Shown: positions 25,602-35,905 of the stretch, piece by piece
Layout of the letters: the number at the start of each line of letters is the position of its first letter
Position numbering within the stretch: the first letter of the stretch is position 1
Assembly: GCF_010501015.1 (NCBI RefSeq)
Contig: NZ_QVML01000002.1
Location: forward strand, 310,001-374,000
From: Bacteroides sp. 214
Lineage (GTDB): Bacteria; Bacteroidota; Bacteroidia; Bacteroidales; Bacteroidaceae
Reading direction: 5' to 3'
Length of the DNA: 64,000 nucleotides
Notes under the pieces: model-generated
Seen by the model: the letters and a program-made list of their open reading frames with translations, nothing else
Told to the model about the DNA's origin: nothing
Database searches by the model: none
Translations under genes and position numbers: made by a program

Positions 25602-27124
25602 GGTTTCCAACCTAGTACAAATTCTGGATTAGTATAATTCCGAATAAGCTCTCCGTCTTTCTCGGCGGAGAGTTGGCGGGATAACGGATGGCGTTGCGAT
25701 ACGTCTACCGGGTTTCCATCTGTTGTACGACTGTTATATTCCCAGTAGTGCAAGTGGCTGGTGTTGCCACTGATGCCGCCCCAACCTTCGGGTTTTATAT
25801 TATCCAACGTGCAGTTTATTAGAACGGCTTCGGAGTAGGGGTATCCTTTTCCATGATTGGCAGAGGTACGGGCAATAACCGCGCCATTACCTTGTCCGTA
25901 GAAGGCACAATTCACGAATACATTTCCATGATTGGCATCTGTATTTCTTATCCACATAAAAGGGCCGCGACTATATAGCGTGCAGTTTGAATAGTAACCC
26001 GGACCGCGTCCCAGTATCGTGTCGCCATCGCCATCTATTCTGCAATTTTCAAGATATACCGATCCGTTAGCTTGCAAAGCATCTCCCGAACCAATGATAT
26101 GAACATTCTTCAGGTAGTTGCGTTCGCCCATAATCAACAATCCCTCGGCTTGTCCTTTTAGAGTTGTTTGAATGGTCATGTCTTCAAAACGAAGGTCGTA
26201 GCAATTGTCGGCAGCGAAAGCGGCTCGTCGAGATGGGAATGTGCCCGGCCATTCGTTTGTTTTCAGGTTAATGGGGTGGGGGTTAAACGTTTCGTTATTG
26301 GCATAGTGCACCACTACTCCTTCGCGACTTTCACCTTTCAAGGTTACGTTTTGTTTGTTGCGGAAGTAAACAAGCTCTTCGTAGTTTCCATTTTTGATAA
26401 AAACTTCGTATCGCTCCTTGCTGAAATCAGGAATAAAATCCATAGCTCCTTGCACGGTGTTGAAATCGCCACTTCCGTCAGCGCTAACTATTAGCTTGCG
26501 AGCAGTAGCTGCCGGTGCTTTCTTTTTTGTTTTGAAACGCCAAACAGCATTCGATTGTATACCTTGAAAATCGTTCTTCTCGGTAGAGAGCACTCCACTA
26601 TCTATGGTTACATAATACTCTTTGCCATACTCCAACAGGTTGTGGTGTGGATAGATTGTTGCGGTATGCTCGCGGATGATAATGGGGTAAAAACGAAACC
26701 CATCTGTAAATCGTCCGATAATCGTTAGCTGGTAGAGCGTAGTATCGCGCATGGCAAGACCCGATGGAGTGCCTGGTACTGTATTGGCGTTGGTGTAGTT
26801 GGTTGTTTCGTACACGTAAGGCTCTTTTGTGTAGTCGGCAGCTTTCTTGCGAATCATATCCGGATTGCTTTGGTCGGGACCGGCAGGTATGCTCATATCC
26901 AAAGATTCCACCAAGCGATTGGTGCCCGCTTCGTATATGCGGATAACTCCTTTGTTGCCCAACGTGGACTCTTCGGCAAAGGTGATTTTCAACTGTGTGT
27001 CCGGGTTTACTTCTTTTGCGCCATTGGCAGGAAAGAATATAACTGAATTGTCGGTTGGCTTAGGTGCGCACGAAAAAAGAATCGCCAGCAGGCTAAGCAG
27101 GAGGATAAAAGATTTGTGTTTCAT
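25592..27124 (-). CDS. Pectinesterase-like lipoprotein with Ig-like N-domain
   Basis: 510 residues. Lipoprotein signal with lipobox AILFSC (Cys19), so envelope or surface anchored. Residues about 25-205 look like a bacterial Ig-like (Big_5-type) domain. From about 212 a pectin methylesterase right-handed helix begins (SADGSGDFNTVQGAMDFIP), with FIKNGNYEE, LENCRIDGDGDTILGRG and IARTSANHG. The aspartate of the D-x-I-x-G block and the arginine are present, but the usual Q-D pair appears as GDALQ, so activity may differ from classical pectinesterase. No other polysaccharide-degrading gene is adjacent. Confidence 0.85.
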   Translation of the reverse strand: MKHKSFILLLSLLAILFSCAPKPTDNSVIFFPANGAKEVNPDTQLKITFAEESTLGNKGVIRIYEAGTNRLVESLDMSIPAGPDQSNPDMIRKKAADYTKEPYVYETTNYTNANTVPGTPSGLAMRDTTLYQLTIIGRFTDGFRFYPIIIREHTATIYPHHNLLEYGKEYYVTIDSGVLSTEKNDFQGIQSNAVWRFKTKKKAPAATARKLIVSADGSGDFNTVQGAMDFIPDFSKERYEVFIKNGNYEELVYFRNKQNVTLKGESREGVVVHYANNETFNPHPINLKTNEWPGTFPSRRAAFAADNCYDLRFEDMTIQTTLKGQAEGLLIMGERNYLKNVHIIGSGDALQANGSVYLENCRIDGDGDTILGRGPGYYSNCTLYSRGPFMWIRNTDANHGNVFVNCAFYGQGNGAVIARTSANHGKGYPYSEAVLINCTLDNIKPEGWGGISGNTSHLHYWEYNSRTTDGNPVDVSQRHPLSRQLSAEKDGELIRNYTNPEFVLGWKPEI

Positions 27125-27181
27125 TTGTTTGTGAATTTATTTGCTGCCAAGTTAATAATTCTTTTTGTTTTATGCAAAAAA

Positions 27182-27207
27182 GAAGGCGCACCTCTCGATG
27201 CACCTTC
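27182..27207 (-). terminator. Terminator of enolase
   Basis: On the minus strand GAAGGTGCA pairs with TGCGCCTTC (9 bp with one G-T) around an 8-nt loop, followed by a T-rich tract. It lies 41 bp after the eno stop codon. Confidence 0.8.
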
Positions 27208-27247
27208 CTTCAATCATTATTCTATGAATAAACTCCAAAGAGGAGAT

Positions 27248-28555
<1,308 letters not shown>

Positions 28556-28623
28556 CTATTGTTTTTCTTTCTATACTGTTTGACAACAACCGATGCGCTT
28601 TTGTGCGAGCGATTATTTTGTTG

Positions 28624-28655
28624 CAAAAGTAGTGATTAGTTGTGATATTATCAAA
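28624..28655 (-). promoter_or_regulatory. Promoter of eno
   Basis: On the minus strand TTTG (28652-28655), 20-nt spacer, TACTTTTG (28624-28631). The leader is about 90 nt. Confidence 0.75.
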
Positions 28656-28685
28656 TTAGCTTTTTGATAAATTAACGCGACCTTT

Positions 28686-29354
28686 TCAATCTTCTATTCT
28701 CATTTTTAGTAACGGAAGCAGTTCCAATGCTTGTGCTGTACTGACGATAGCTCCACGCAAATCGGCTATTTGTACTTGGATGCCTTCAATGCGGGATGTG
28801 CGTAAGTCAACTCCATTTAAAGGTGTGCGTATAAACTCAGTTTCTACCAATAGGCAGTTCTCGAACTGTACTTCGGAGAATCTACATTCCATAAAGCTTC
28901 CGCTTTGGAGGTCGCAATCGGCAAAACGAACTTTTGTTATCTTGCTCATGGATAGGTTGATATATCTGTTATTGCAATTACTCATTGTGATGTGATTGAG
29001 CGTGGCTTCGGAAAGGTTGGTGCCCACCAATTTACACGATTCAAACGAAACTCTATGCAGGGAACTTTGCGCAAAAGATACATTGGAAAGATCGCAGTTT
29101 ACAAAACTTACATCGCTAAGCTGTGCCGATGCGAAGAAGCAGTCCATAAAGAGACAGTTATAGAAAACGCAATCTCGCACGGTGAGGTAGGGGCGGTTCA
29201 TCATATTCACCATCTCTTTCTCACTGCGGATGTGTTCAATGATATCTTCTTGCATAAAGATACGTCCCAGCTCTGTGCGTGTTTCTATCTCATCTGTAAG
29301 CGCGGGAGGGGCAATCTTGCCGATTCGTGTGGTATTTACCTTTCCTTTTTTCAT
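28686..29354 (-). CDS. Pentapeptide-repeat protein
   Basis: 222 residues from the chosen ATG at 29354. An upstream in-frame ATG at 29378 is excluded because a TATCTTTG promoter box (29376-29383) overlaps it. Residues about 60-205 are repeats of the A(N/D)LxX type (for example NCDLSNVSFAQSSLHRVSFESCKLVGTNL is split over five units), predicting a right-handed quadrilateral beta-helix. Cytosolic, with no signal peptide. Some such proteins mimic DNA and protect gyrase, but nothing here shows that role. It is divergent from the PurF-like gene. Confidence 0.85.
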   Translation of the reverse strand: MKKGKVNTTRIGKIAPPALTDEIETRTELGRIFMQEDIIEHIRSEKEMVNMMNRPYLTVRDCVFYNCLFMDCFFASAQLSDVSFVNCDLSNVSFAQSSLHRVSFESCKLVGTNLSEATLNHITMSNCNNRYINLSMSKITKVRFADCDLQSGSFMECRFSEVQFENCLLVETEFIRTPLNGVDLRTSRIEGIQVQIADLRGAIVSTAQALELLPLLKMRIED

Positions 29355-29375
29355 TCTTTTGCTATTTTCACAGCA

Positions 29376-29383
29376 CAAAGATA
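29376..29383 (-). promoter_or_regulatory. -7 promoter box of the pentapeptide gene
   Basis: TATCTTTG on the minus strand, 21 bp upstream of the ATG at 29354. It overlaps the alternative upstream start and so decides the shorter gene model. Confidence 0.55.
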
Positions 29384-29405
29384 ACAGATTGGTGAATTCT
29401 TTTTG

Positions 29406-29413
29406 TATTTTTG
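29406..29413 (+). promoter_or_regulatory. -7 promoter box of the PurF-like gene
   Basis: TATTTTTG, 35 bp upstream of the start codon at 29449, 22 bp from the divergent box of the pentapeptide gene. Confidence 0.45.
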
Positions 29414-29448
29414 CGCTTCAAATATAGAGAACATAAATACATATATCG

Positions 29449-30855
29449 ATGGGAGGTTTTTTCGGAACAGTGCAGAAAGCAAGTTGTGTGACAGACTTAT
29501 TTTATGGAACAGACTATAATTCGCACTTGGGTACAAAACGCGGTGGTATGGCCACTTATTGCAAAGAAAAAGGATTTATCAGAGCCATACATAACTTAGA
29601 AAGTGCTTACTTCCGAAATAAATTTGAACCCGGGCTAAATAAGTTTTCCGGAAATGCGGGGATAGGTATCATTAGCGATACCGACGCGCAACCTATCATC
29701 ATCAACTCACATCTTGGCAAATTCGCCATTGTTACCGTAGCCAAAATAACCAATCTTTCCGAACTCGAAGAAGAACTTCTCAGCCAGAATATGCATTTTG
29801 CCGAACTAAGCTCCGGCAATACCAATCAGACTGAGTTAATTGCACTACTTATTATTCAGGGAAAAACCTTTGTAGAGGGAATTGAGAATGTATATAATAA
29901 GATAAAAGGTTCTTGCTCCATGCTGCTGCTGACAGAGGATGGCATTATTGCTGCACGCGATAAACTGGGACGCACACCGATTGCTATTGGTAAAAAAGAG
30001 GGCGCGTATGCAGTAAGTAGTGAGTCGTGTAGTTTTCCTAATCTCGATTTCGAACACATTGCCGATTTAGGACCGGGTGAAATAGTTCGTATTTATGAAG
30101 ATAGAACCGAGCAAATGCGTAAGCCCAACGAGGAGATGCAATTTTGTTCTTTCTTGTGGGTGTATTATGGTTTCCCAAATTCGTGCTACGAAGGACGTAA
30201 TGTAGAAGATGTACGCAATGCCAGCGGATATAAAATGGGTGTTGGCGATACTTCGGATGTGGATTATGTTTGTGGTATTCCCGATTCTGGAATAGGACAA
30301 GGACTTGGTTATGCACAAGGTATGGGTGTTCCTTACAGGAGAGCTATTAGCAAATATACACCTACATGGCCACGTAGCTTTACTCCCAGTAATCAAGAAA
30401 TGCGCGACCTTGTAGCGCGTATGAAACTGATTCCCAATCGTACCATATTAGAAAATAGACGTATCATATTTTGTGATGACTCTATCGTTAGAGGAACACA
30501 GCTTCGTGATAATGTAAAAGTGTTATTTGAGTACGGAGTTAAGGAGGTACATATGCGTATTGGTTGTCCGCCACTGATTTACGCCTGCCCGTTTATTGGT
30601 TTTACTGCTTCCAAGAGTAATCTCGAACTTATCACCCGTCAGGTTATTAAAGAACTGGAAGGTGATGAGAATAAGAATCTCGAAAAATACGCAACTACTG
30701 GTTCGCCACAATATCAGCAAATGGTAGATGTGATAGCTAAGCGTTTAAAGCTAACCACACTAAAGTTTAATTCCCTTGAAACATTGATTGAGGCTATAGG
30801 ACTACCCAAGTGTAAGGTATGCACCCATTGTTTTGATGGGTCGAGTAGGTTTTAG
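29449..30855 (+). CDS. PurF-like amidophosphoribosyltransferase paralogue without N-terminal Cys
   Basis: 468 residues with the PurF two-domain order: Ntn-type glutaminase (1-230) and phosphoribosyltransferase (240-440). The PRPP loop is intact (IIFCDDSIVRGTQLRDN, about 344-360). The protein begins MGGFFG, where active PurF begins MCGI(V/F)G; the catalytic Cys1 nucleophile is therefore missing, and the nearest cysteine is residue 13. The C-terminus has a cysteine cluster, KCKVCTHCFDG. Such proteins seem usual in Bacteroidales. It may use free ammonia, act with another glutaminase, or be regulatory. True PurF is not in the window. Confidence 0.85.
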   Translation: MGGFFGTVQKASCVTDLFYGTDYNSHLGTKRGGMATYCKEKGFIRAIHNLESAYFRNKFEPGLNKFSGNAGIGIISDTDAQPIIINSHLGKFAIVTVAKITNLSELEEELLSQNMHFAELSSGNTNQTELIALLIIQGKTFVEGIENVYNKIKGSCSMLLLTEDGIIAARDKLGRTPIAIGKKEGAYAVSSESCSFPNLDFEHIADLGPGEIVRIYEDRTEQMRKPNEEMQFCSFLWVYYGFPNSCYEGRNVEDVRNASGYKMGVGDTSDVDYVCGIPDSGIGQGLGYAQGMGVPYRRAISKYTPTWPRSFTPSNQEMRDLVARMKLIPNRTILENRRIIFCDDSIVRGTQLRDNVKVLFEYGVKEVHMRIGCPPLIYACPFIGFTASKSNLELITRQVIKELEGDENKNLEKYATTGSPQYQQMVDVIAKRLKLTTLKFNSLETLIEAIGLPKCKVCTHCFDGSSRF

Positions 30856-30921
30856 ACTTTTGGATTAGCTAATGCTTTTGCCATTCATACCATACTATAT
30901 TGTGTTATATAAAACTTTTAT

Positions 30922-30929
30922 TACATTTG
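30922..30929 (+). promoter_or_regulatory. -7 promoter box of the sensor kinase
   Basis: TACATTTG, 34 bp upstream of the ATG at 30964. No convincing -33 element. Confidence 0.45.
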
Positions 30930-30963
30930 CAAAATAATACCTACCTACTATACGCAAATCGGA

Positions 30964-32895
30964 ATGGCGATTACTTTTAAAAATGACACATTATTCTCGA
31001 AGATACTCTTTTCGACTCTAACTCCTTTAGTCCTTTTATTATCCTTCTTGTTGTGGTTTTCTTCAGACCTATTGTATAAAAACACAAAACAGAAAGTAGA
31101 GGAAGAATCCGTTTTTTACGCCAATCAAGTTTCTAAAGTAGTAAATTCAACCTTCTTTGATAACTCTGCATCGTTAATCTTAGCAGGTGAACAAATAAAA
31201 ATGCTCGATCACAAAGCTTCTGATTATCGCGATCAGGTAAAAAAAGTGCTTACCACATTCCTGAAGGTGCAACCCGATTTATATAGCGTTTTTATTGCAT
31301 TGGAAAAGGGTTTTGTTACCGAAGATTGGTTTATGATGGATGTAACCATTGTGGATGGCGAGATGGTGGATTTTTTGGATACTACAGGTTATGTTGATTT
31401 GGAAAATGCGGCCGCACCTTGGTATAACGTACCCATGCAGTCTGGTAGTTTCTATTTTAACAATGTTGGTGTATATGATTATGGTGAAATAGGCGGAACT
31501 GTTTATGTGTCAACATTGAGCTACCCCATAAAGCAAGGCGATGTAATAGTTGGAGTTATTGGGGCTGATGCCTTTTATGGAAATTATTATGGGTTCTTGA
31601 GTGAAATGCAAATTGAAAACCAGCAAGGAGTTGTACTTGTAGACAAACAAGGGGAAATTCTTTATTCTCGGCAAGAAACTATGATTGGTAAAGTTATCTT
31701 TGATTTATGTGATTTCAAAGATGAGGATGCGATGCGAGAGGCATTACTCAAGGATATTCCTTATGTTGGTGAAAACAAATCGCTACTGTTTGATGGTGAA
31801 TCTTTCATTTATATTTCCCCCATTAATGATGAGAACACAGTAGAGCCTGTGTATTTACTTGTAGACAAACCGGTAGAACCTTTATATCGTAATGCGCGAG
31901 ACATCAGTAAAATTATTTTGTTGATAGGAGGAATTATTTGTTTACTGCTAACGCTTGGTGTGTATTCCTCTGTCTATAAGTCTATTAATGCGATAAAAGG
32001 TGTAACGGCTATTGCTAATCAGATAATAAAGGGGAATTATAAAATAGATTATACGAAATACATAGATAGTAGTAGACGGAACAAGACCGATGAAGTATTG
32101 GTGCTTGAAAGTTCTGTTGTACAGATGCTAAATCAAATCAATACCCACAATGACGAACGCGAAAAGATAAATAAGGAATTGGCAATAGCTAAAGAGAAAG
32201 CAGAAGATTCCAATCGCTTAAAGTCGGCTTTTCTTGCCAATATGAGTCATGAAATACGTACGCCGCTCAATGCAATTGTAGGATTCTCCAGTATTTTAGA
32301 AACAACAGACGATCCCGAAGAGAAAAAAGAATATGTAAGTATCATTGAGAAGAATAACCAATTGCTACTTCAGTTAATAGGTGATATATTAGACCTTTCA
32401 AAGATAGAGGCAGGCACACTTGAGTTTATCTACTCGGATTTTAATCTTAATGACCTCATGAGTACTGAAGAAAGTACTATGCGTTTGAAGCAATCCAACC
32501 CAAATGTAGATATTGTATTTGAATCGGGCTTGCCATATTGCTGTCTTAACTCGGAAAGAAACCGCTTGACGCAGGTGTTAACTAACTTTATTAGTAATGC
32601 CATGAAGTTTACAGAGAAAGGAAGTATTCGTTTCGGCTATCGAATGGATGAAAAGCGAAAGGGCTTTCTCTATTTTTATGTTACCGATACCGGTATTGGT
32701 ATTCCTAAAGAAAGGCAGAAATCCATCTTCGAACGTTTTGTGAAGCTGCATAGCTTTGCACAAGGGACCGGACTTGGGCTTTCCATTTGTCAAGTAATTG
32801 TAGAACAGCTTGGTGGTACGATTGGTGTGGAGTCCGAAGAAGGGGTGGGTTCTACTTTCTGGTTTAGCATACCTTATCGTCCTTGTTCTTCGTAA
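30964..32895 (+). CDS. Membrane sensor histidine kinase with periplasmic Cache-like domain
   Basis: 643 residues. TM1 covers about 12-32, an extracytoplasmic Cache-like sensor about 40-310 ([26 protein letters not shown]), and TM2 about 314-336. A HAMP-like linker follows. HisKA has the phosphorylated His429 in [11 protein letters not shown]. HATPase_c carries the N-box NFISNAMKF, the DTGIGIP G1 box and [10 protein letters not shown]. It ends after the ATPase, so it has no receiver domain, and no response regulator gene is adjacent. The ligand is unknown; PWYN-type Cache domains often bind small organic acids or amino acids. Confidence 0.92.
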   Translation: MAITFKNDTLFSKILFSTLTPLVLLLSFLLWFSSDLLYKNTKQKVEEESVFYANQVSKVVNSTFFDNSASLILAGEQIKMLDHKASDYRDQVKKVLTTFLKVQPDLYSVFIALEKGFVTEDWFMMDVTIVDGEMVDFLDTTGYVDLENAAAPWYNVPMQSGSFYFNNVGVYDYGEIGGTVYVSTLSYPIKQGDVIVGVIGADAFYGNYYGFLSEMQIENQQGVVLVDKQGEILYSRQETMIGKVIFDLCDFKDEDAMREALLKDIPYVGENKSLLFDGESFIYISPINDENTVEPVYLLVDKPVEPLYRNARDISKIILLIGGIICLLLTLGVYSSVYKSINAIKGVTAIANQIIKGNYKIDYTKYIDSSRRNKTDEVLVLESSVVQMLNQINTHNDEREKINKELAIAKEKAEDSNRLKSAFLANMSHEIRTPLNAIVGFSSILETTDDPEEKKEYVSIIEKNNQLLLQLIGDILDLSKIEAGTLEFIYSDFNLNDLMSTEESTMRLKQSNPNVDIVFESGLPYCCLNSERNRLTQVLTNFISNAMKFTEKGSIRFGYRMDEKRKGFLYFYVTDTGIGIPKERQKSIFERFVKLHSFAQGTGLGLSICQVIVEQLGGTIGVESEEGVGSTFWFSIPYRPCSS

Positions 32896-32910
32896 GTGTG
32901 TTGTGTGTGT

Positions 32911-33927
32911 TTATAAAGAAACGCTTGGTTTTAGATTCTCTTTTACTATAAACAGTAACTCTTCAATATTTGAGACATGAATTGGCGTATTATCTCCTAT
33001 ATATATAAGGTATAGTTCATCGTTTATTTCAATGCGACACGAAGATTCTATTTGGTTGTTTGCTAAGATGTTATTTCGAGCAAGCGCTTTTTGTGTCATA
33101 GTGTATCTGCTTCCTTCTCCGTTTAGTTTTATTTGATGGGTGTATTCGTTGTTTACGCGGAAAAGTCCGGTTTCTGTATCGAAGCTAACCCCTTTGCGTC
33201 CAAAGAAAGTATTCAGCTTGCCGCTTAATGAAAGATCCTCGGGTGTTCCGATAGTTACACCATACGCCTTATCCATCACCCAAAGTTTGTCGGCTATTTG
33301 TAGTGCAAGTTCGAGGTCATGTGTCGATAGAAAGATTGTTTTGTTTGTTTCGCGGCTGAGCTGGTGAAGTAGCTGCATAATCTCCACCTTACTAGGGAAA
33401 TCGAGAAAAGCGGTTGGCTCATCGAGGAAGATGATAGGAGTGTCTTGTGCAAGTGCTTTGGCGATCATTACTTTTTGTCGCTCACCATCACTAAGAGTAT
33501 GTACCATGCGGTTGGACAACTCTTCGATGTGAATCATTGAAATGGCCTGTTTTACAATCTGATTATTTTCATCGTCAAGTGTTCCCCAAAATCCGGTATA
33601 CGGGCTTCTTCCCAGTCCGATGAGTTCTTCTGCAGTCATGTTCCGAACATCCAAACGATCGGTAAGTACAACACTGATTAGCTGTGCTAATTGATGAGTG
33701 GAGTATTCTTCTATTTTCTTTCCTTGTATATAAATATCTCCTGTAAGTTTGGGCTGAAAAGCAGAAAGTGTTCGCAAAAGAGTGGATTTGCCAATTCCGT
33801 TAGTCCCCAACAAACAAGTAAGTTCTCCTTGATTGATGGATGCATGGATGTTTTCGGCTACTATTTTGTTTTTCTTCTTTCCAAAATAGCCGATAGTGAG
33901 TGAATTAACTTCGATTGATTTATCCAT
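32911..33927 (-). CDS. ABC transporter ATPase, iron/cobalamin-uptake (FecE/BtuD) type
   Basis: 338 residues. Walker A GTNGIGKST (41-49), signature LSDGERQKVMIAKAL (with LSDGE for LSGGQ), Walker B PIIFLDEPTAFLD and switch STHDLELALQIADKLWVMD place it in the siderophore/heme/B12 importer group. The family is usually about 255 residues; the final 85 or so residues form an extra domain with no motif I know. No permease or binding protein gene is adjacent, so its membrane partner lies elsewhere. A B12 role would suit the cobalamin-dependent aminomutase, but that is a guess. It converges on the sensor kinase, 15 bp apart. Confidence 0.85.
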   Translation of the reverse strand: MDKSIEVNSLTIGYFGKKKNKIVAENIHASINQGELTCLLGTNGIGKSTLLRTLSAFQPKLTGDIYIQGKKIEEYSTHQLAQLISVVLTDRLDVRNMTAEELIGLGRSPYTGFWGTLDDENNQIVKQAISMIHIEELSNRMVHTLSDGERQKVMIAKALAQDTPIIFLDEPTAFLDFPSKVEIMQLLHQLSRETNKTIFLSTHDLELALQIADKLWVMDKAYGVTIGTPEDLSLSGKLNTFFGRKGVSFDTETGLFRVNNEYTHQIKLNGEGSRYTMTQKALARNNILANNQIESSCRIEINDELYLIYIGDNTPIHVSNIEELLFIVKENLKPSVSL

Positions 33928-33957
33928 TAAGGTTCTTTTGAAAACTTAAAGTGTTTG

Positions 33958-33965
33958 CAAAGATA
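33958..33965 (-). promoter_or_regulatory. -7 promoter box of the ABC ATPase gene
   Basis: TATCTTTG on the minus strand, 31 bp upstream of the ATG, with a TTTG at 33988-33991 after a slightly long 22-nt spacer. Confidence 0.5.
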
Positions 33966-34179
33966 GTGAGAATCTCGCAAAGGTAGGCAAAACCAAGTGC
34001 CGAGCAAAACTTGCCAATGGGTTAATATCCACTCCAAATGTAGTTTTTCTAAATAGGTCTTCACCTTCACAAAACGCAATAAGTAGATGACTGTGAGTTG
34101 GTTACGTGTGAAGACCCTCTGTTTTTGCCTTCACAGAGTTTTAACGGCTAATTTTCTGACTGTTTTTTTTAGTAAAAAG

Positions 34180-34257
34180 CAGTGAGAAATGGTTCAAAAC
34201 TCAGTCAGAAATGGTTCAAAACTCAGTGAGATGTAAAGCAAAACTCAGTGAGAAAAT
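34180..34257. repeat. 22-bp tandem array, three and a half units
   Basis: Units start with CAGTGAG or CAGTCAG at 34180, 34202 and 34224, with a partial unit at 34246; every step is exactly 22 bp. Units 1 and 2 differ at one base (GTGAG/GTCAG) and both contain AAATGGTTCAAAACT; unit 3 diverges in the middle but keeps CAAAACT. A CTGACTG in the opposite sense at 34156 faces unit 1, forming a dyad. Confidence 0.85.
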
Positions 34258-34369
34258 ACAATGCTTATGAGGCTCTCTACAACCACTTCATAGCATGGGT
34301 TTGATGTTGCTGTTGTTTTAATCTATTTGTTTCAATTTTCCCTTTCGTTGTAAACTTATTGTTTGTTCT

Positions 34370-34401
34370 TTTGTCTGTTGAGCAATAATTCGTTACTTTT
34401 G
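34370..34401 (+). promoter_or_regulatory. Promoter of purU and the his operon
   Basis: TTTG (34370-34373), 20-nt spacer, TACTTTTG (34394-34401). The start codon of purU is 45 bp downstream. Confidence 0.75.
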
Positions 34402-34446
34402 CGGTCTGATTATTGATAATCTGACAAATGAATTGTTAATTTAGAA

Positions 34447-35301
34447 ATGAATACAGCCAAACTGTTGCTTTTTTGTCCCGACCAACCGGGCATTATTGCC
34501 GAAGTTACAGACTTTATTACGGTTAATAAAGGAAATATTATATATTTGGAGCAGCACGTAGATCGTGTTGAGGAGATGTTTTTTATGCGTATTGAGTGGG
34601 ACTTGGATGAGTTTCTTGTCCCTAAAGAGAAAATAGAAGATTATTTTCACACGTTGTATGGGCAACGATATGGCATGCACTTCAGGCTTTATTTCTCGGA
34701 AGTGAAGCCCAGAATGGCTATCTTTGTGTCTAAACTGTCGCATTGTCTCTATGATATATTGGCGCGCTACTCGGCGGGCGAGTGGGATGTGGAGATTCCT
34801 TTGATTATCAGCAATCATCCCGATTTGAAGCATGTTGCCGATCGTTTTAATATCCCGTTTCATGTGCTTCCTATAACAAAGGAGAATAAGCAAGAGCAAG
34901 AGGCGAAGGAGATGGAATTGCTTCGGCAGCATAAAATCTCGTTTATTGTATTGGCAAGATATATGCAAGTGATTTCTGAGGATATGATAAAATCTTATCC
35001 GGATAAGATTATCAATATTCATCACTCTTTTCTTCCGGCATTTGTGGGTGCAAAACCTTATCATGCGGCGTTTGAAAGAGGTGTGAAAATCATTGGAGCA
35101 ACCAGTCATTACATTACTACCGAACTTGATGCCGGACCTATTATCGAACAAGATGTAGTACGCATAACACATCGAGATGCGGTGGGCGAGCTGGTAAATA
35201 AAGGTAAGGATTTGGAAAAGATAGTATTATCGCGTGCCGTGCAAAAGCATATTGAGCGTAAAACACTAGTGTATAAAAACAAAACAGTTGTATTTAGTTA
35301 A
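34447..35301 (+). CDS. purU: Formyltetrahydrofolate deformylase
   Basis: Hydrolyses 10-formyl-THF to formate and THF, balancing the one-carbon pool. 284 residues. An N-terminal ACT domain (1-80, KLLLFCPDQPGIIAEVTDF) precedes a formyltransferase domain with INIHHSFLPAFVGAKPY (Asn/His catalytic pair) and the aspartate of TTELDAGPIIEQD, the N-H-D triad of the family. It is the first gene of a packed run continuing to lysA; the join to his genes is positional, not metabolic. Confidence 0.95.
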   Translation: MNTAKLLLFCPDQPGIIAEVTDFITVNKGNIIYLEQHVDRVEEMFFMRIEWDLDEFLVPKEKIEDYFHTLYGQRYGMHFRLYFSEVKPRMAIFVSKLSHCLYDILARYSAGEWDVEIPLIISNHPDLKHVADRFNIPFHVLPITKENKQEQEAKEMELLRQHKISFIVLARYMQVISEDMIKSYPDKIINIHHSFLPAFVGAKPYHAAFERGVKIIGATSHYITTELDAGPIIEQDVVRITHRDAVGELVNKGKDLEKIVLSRAVQKHIERKTLVYKNKTVVFS

Positions 35302-35308
35302 GAATAAG

Positions 35309-35905
35309 ATGAATGTAGCGATTATAAAATACAATGCGGGCAATATTCGTTCGGTAGACTATGCTTTGAAACGCTTGGGGGTTGAAGCTGTTATAACTGC
35401 GGATAAGTCGGTGTTGCGCAAAGCCGATAAAGTAATATTCCCTGGTGTGGGCGAGGCGGCAACAACAATGAACCACTTGCGTAAGGAGGGGTTGGATGTG
35501 TTGATAAAAAGTTTGAAGCAACCGGTACTTGGCATCTGCTTAGGAATGCAACTAATGTGCCGTCATTCCGAAGAAGGTGATGCCGACGCATTGGCTATCT
35601 TTGATGTGGATGTGAAGCGTTTTGTTCCCACCAAGCACGAGGATAAAGTACCGCATATGGGCTGGAATACCCTCCGGCAAACCAATAGTCAACTATTCAA
35701 AGGTTTTGATCAAGATGAATTTGTCTATTTTGTGCATAGCTTCTATGTGCCATTGTGCTCATGGACAGCTGCCGAAACAGATTATATTCAACCTTTCAGT
35801 GCTGCACTGCACAAAGATAATTTCTATGCTACGCAGTTTCATCCGGAAAAGAGTGGAAGTGTGGGCGAACGTATTTTACAGAACTTTTTAAATATCCAAC
35901 CATGA
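35309..35905 (+). CDS. hisH: Imidazole glycerol phosphate synthase, glutaminase subunit
   Basis: 198-residue class I glutamine amidotransferase supplying ammonia to HisF. The nucleophile cysteine is in LGICLGMQLM and the His-Glu pair in ATQFHPEKSG. I start it at ATG 35309 (MNVAIIKYNAGN, the normal HisH N-terminus); a TTG seven codons upstream would overlap purU and add non-conserved residues. It ends with an ATGA overlap into hisA. Confidence 0.95.
   Translation: MNVAIIKYNAGNIRSVDYALKRLGVEAVITADKSVLRKADKVIFPGVGEAATTMNHLRKEGLDVLIKSLKQPVLGICLGMQLMCRHSEEGDADALAIFDVDVKRFVPTKHEDKVPHMGWNTLRQTNSQLFKGFDQDEFVYFVHSFYVPLCSWTAAETDYIQPFSAALHKDNFYATQFHPEKSGSVGERILQNFLNIQP

Larger units (their letters stand above)
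33928..34446. other. 519-bp divergent intergenic region with repeats
   Basis: Contains the ABC gene promoter, an inverted repeat GGTCTTCAC (34056-34064) with GTGAAGACC (34108-34116), a small hairpin CTCTG/CAGAG near 34117-34138, the 22-bp-period array 34180-34257, and the purU promoter at the end. No coding ORF is credible. Confidence 0.65.

Noticed and set aside
28686..29378. Pentapeptide gene starting at 29378
   Set aside because: The TATCTTTG promoter box at 29376-29383 overlaps that start.
34180..34257. 22-bp tandem array as a CRISPR
   Set aside because: There are no spacers between repeats, units are too short and no cas genes are in the window.
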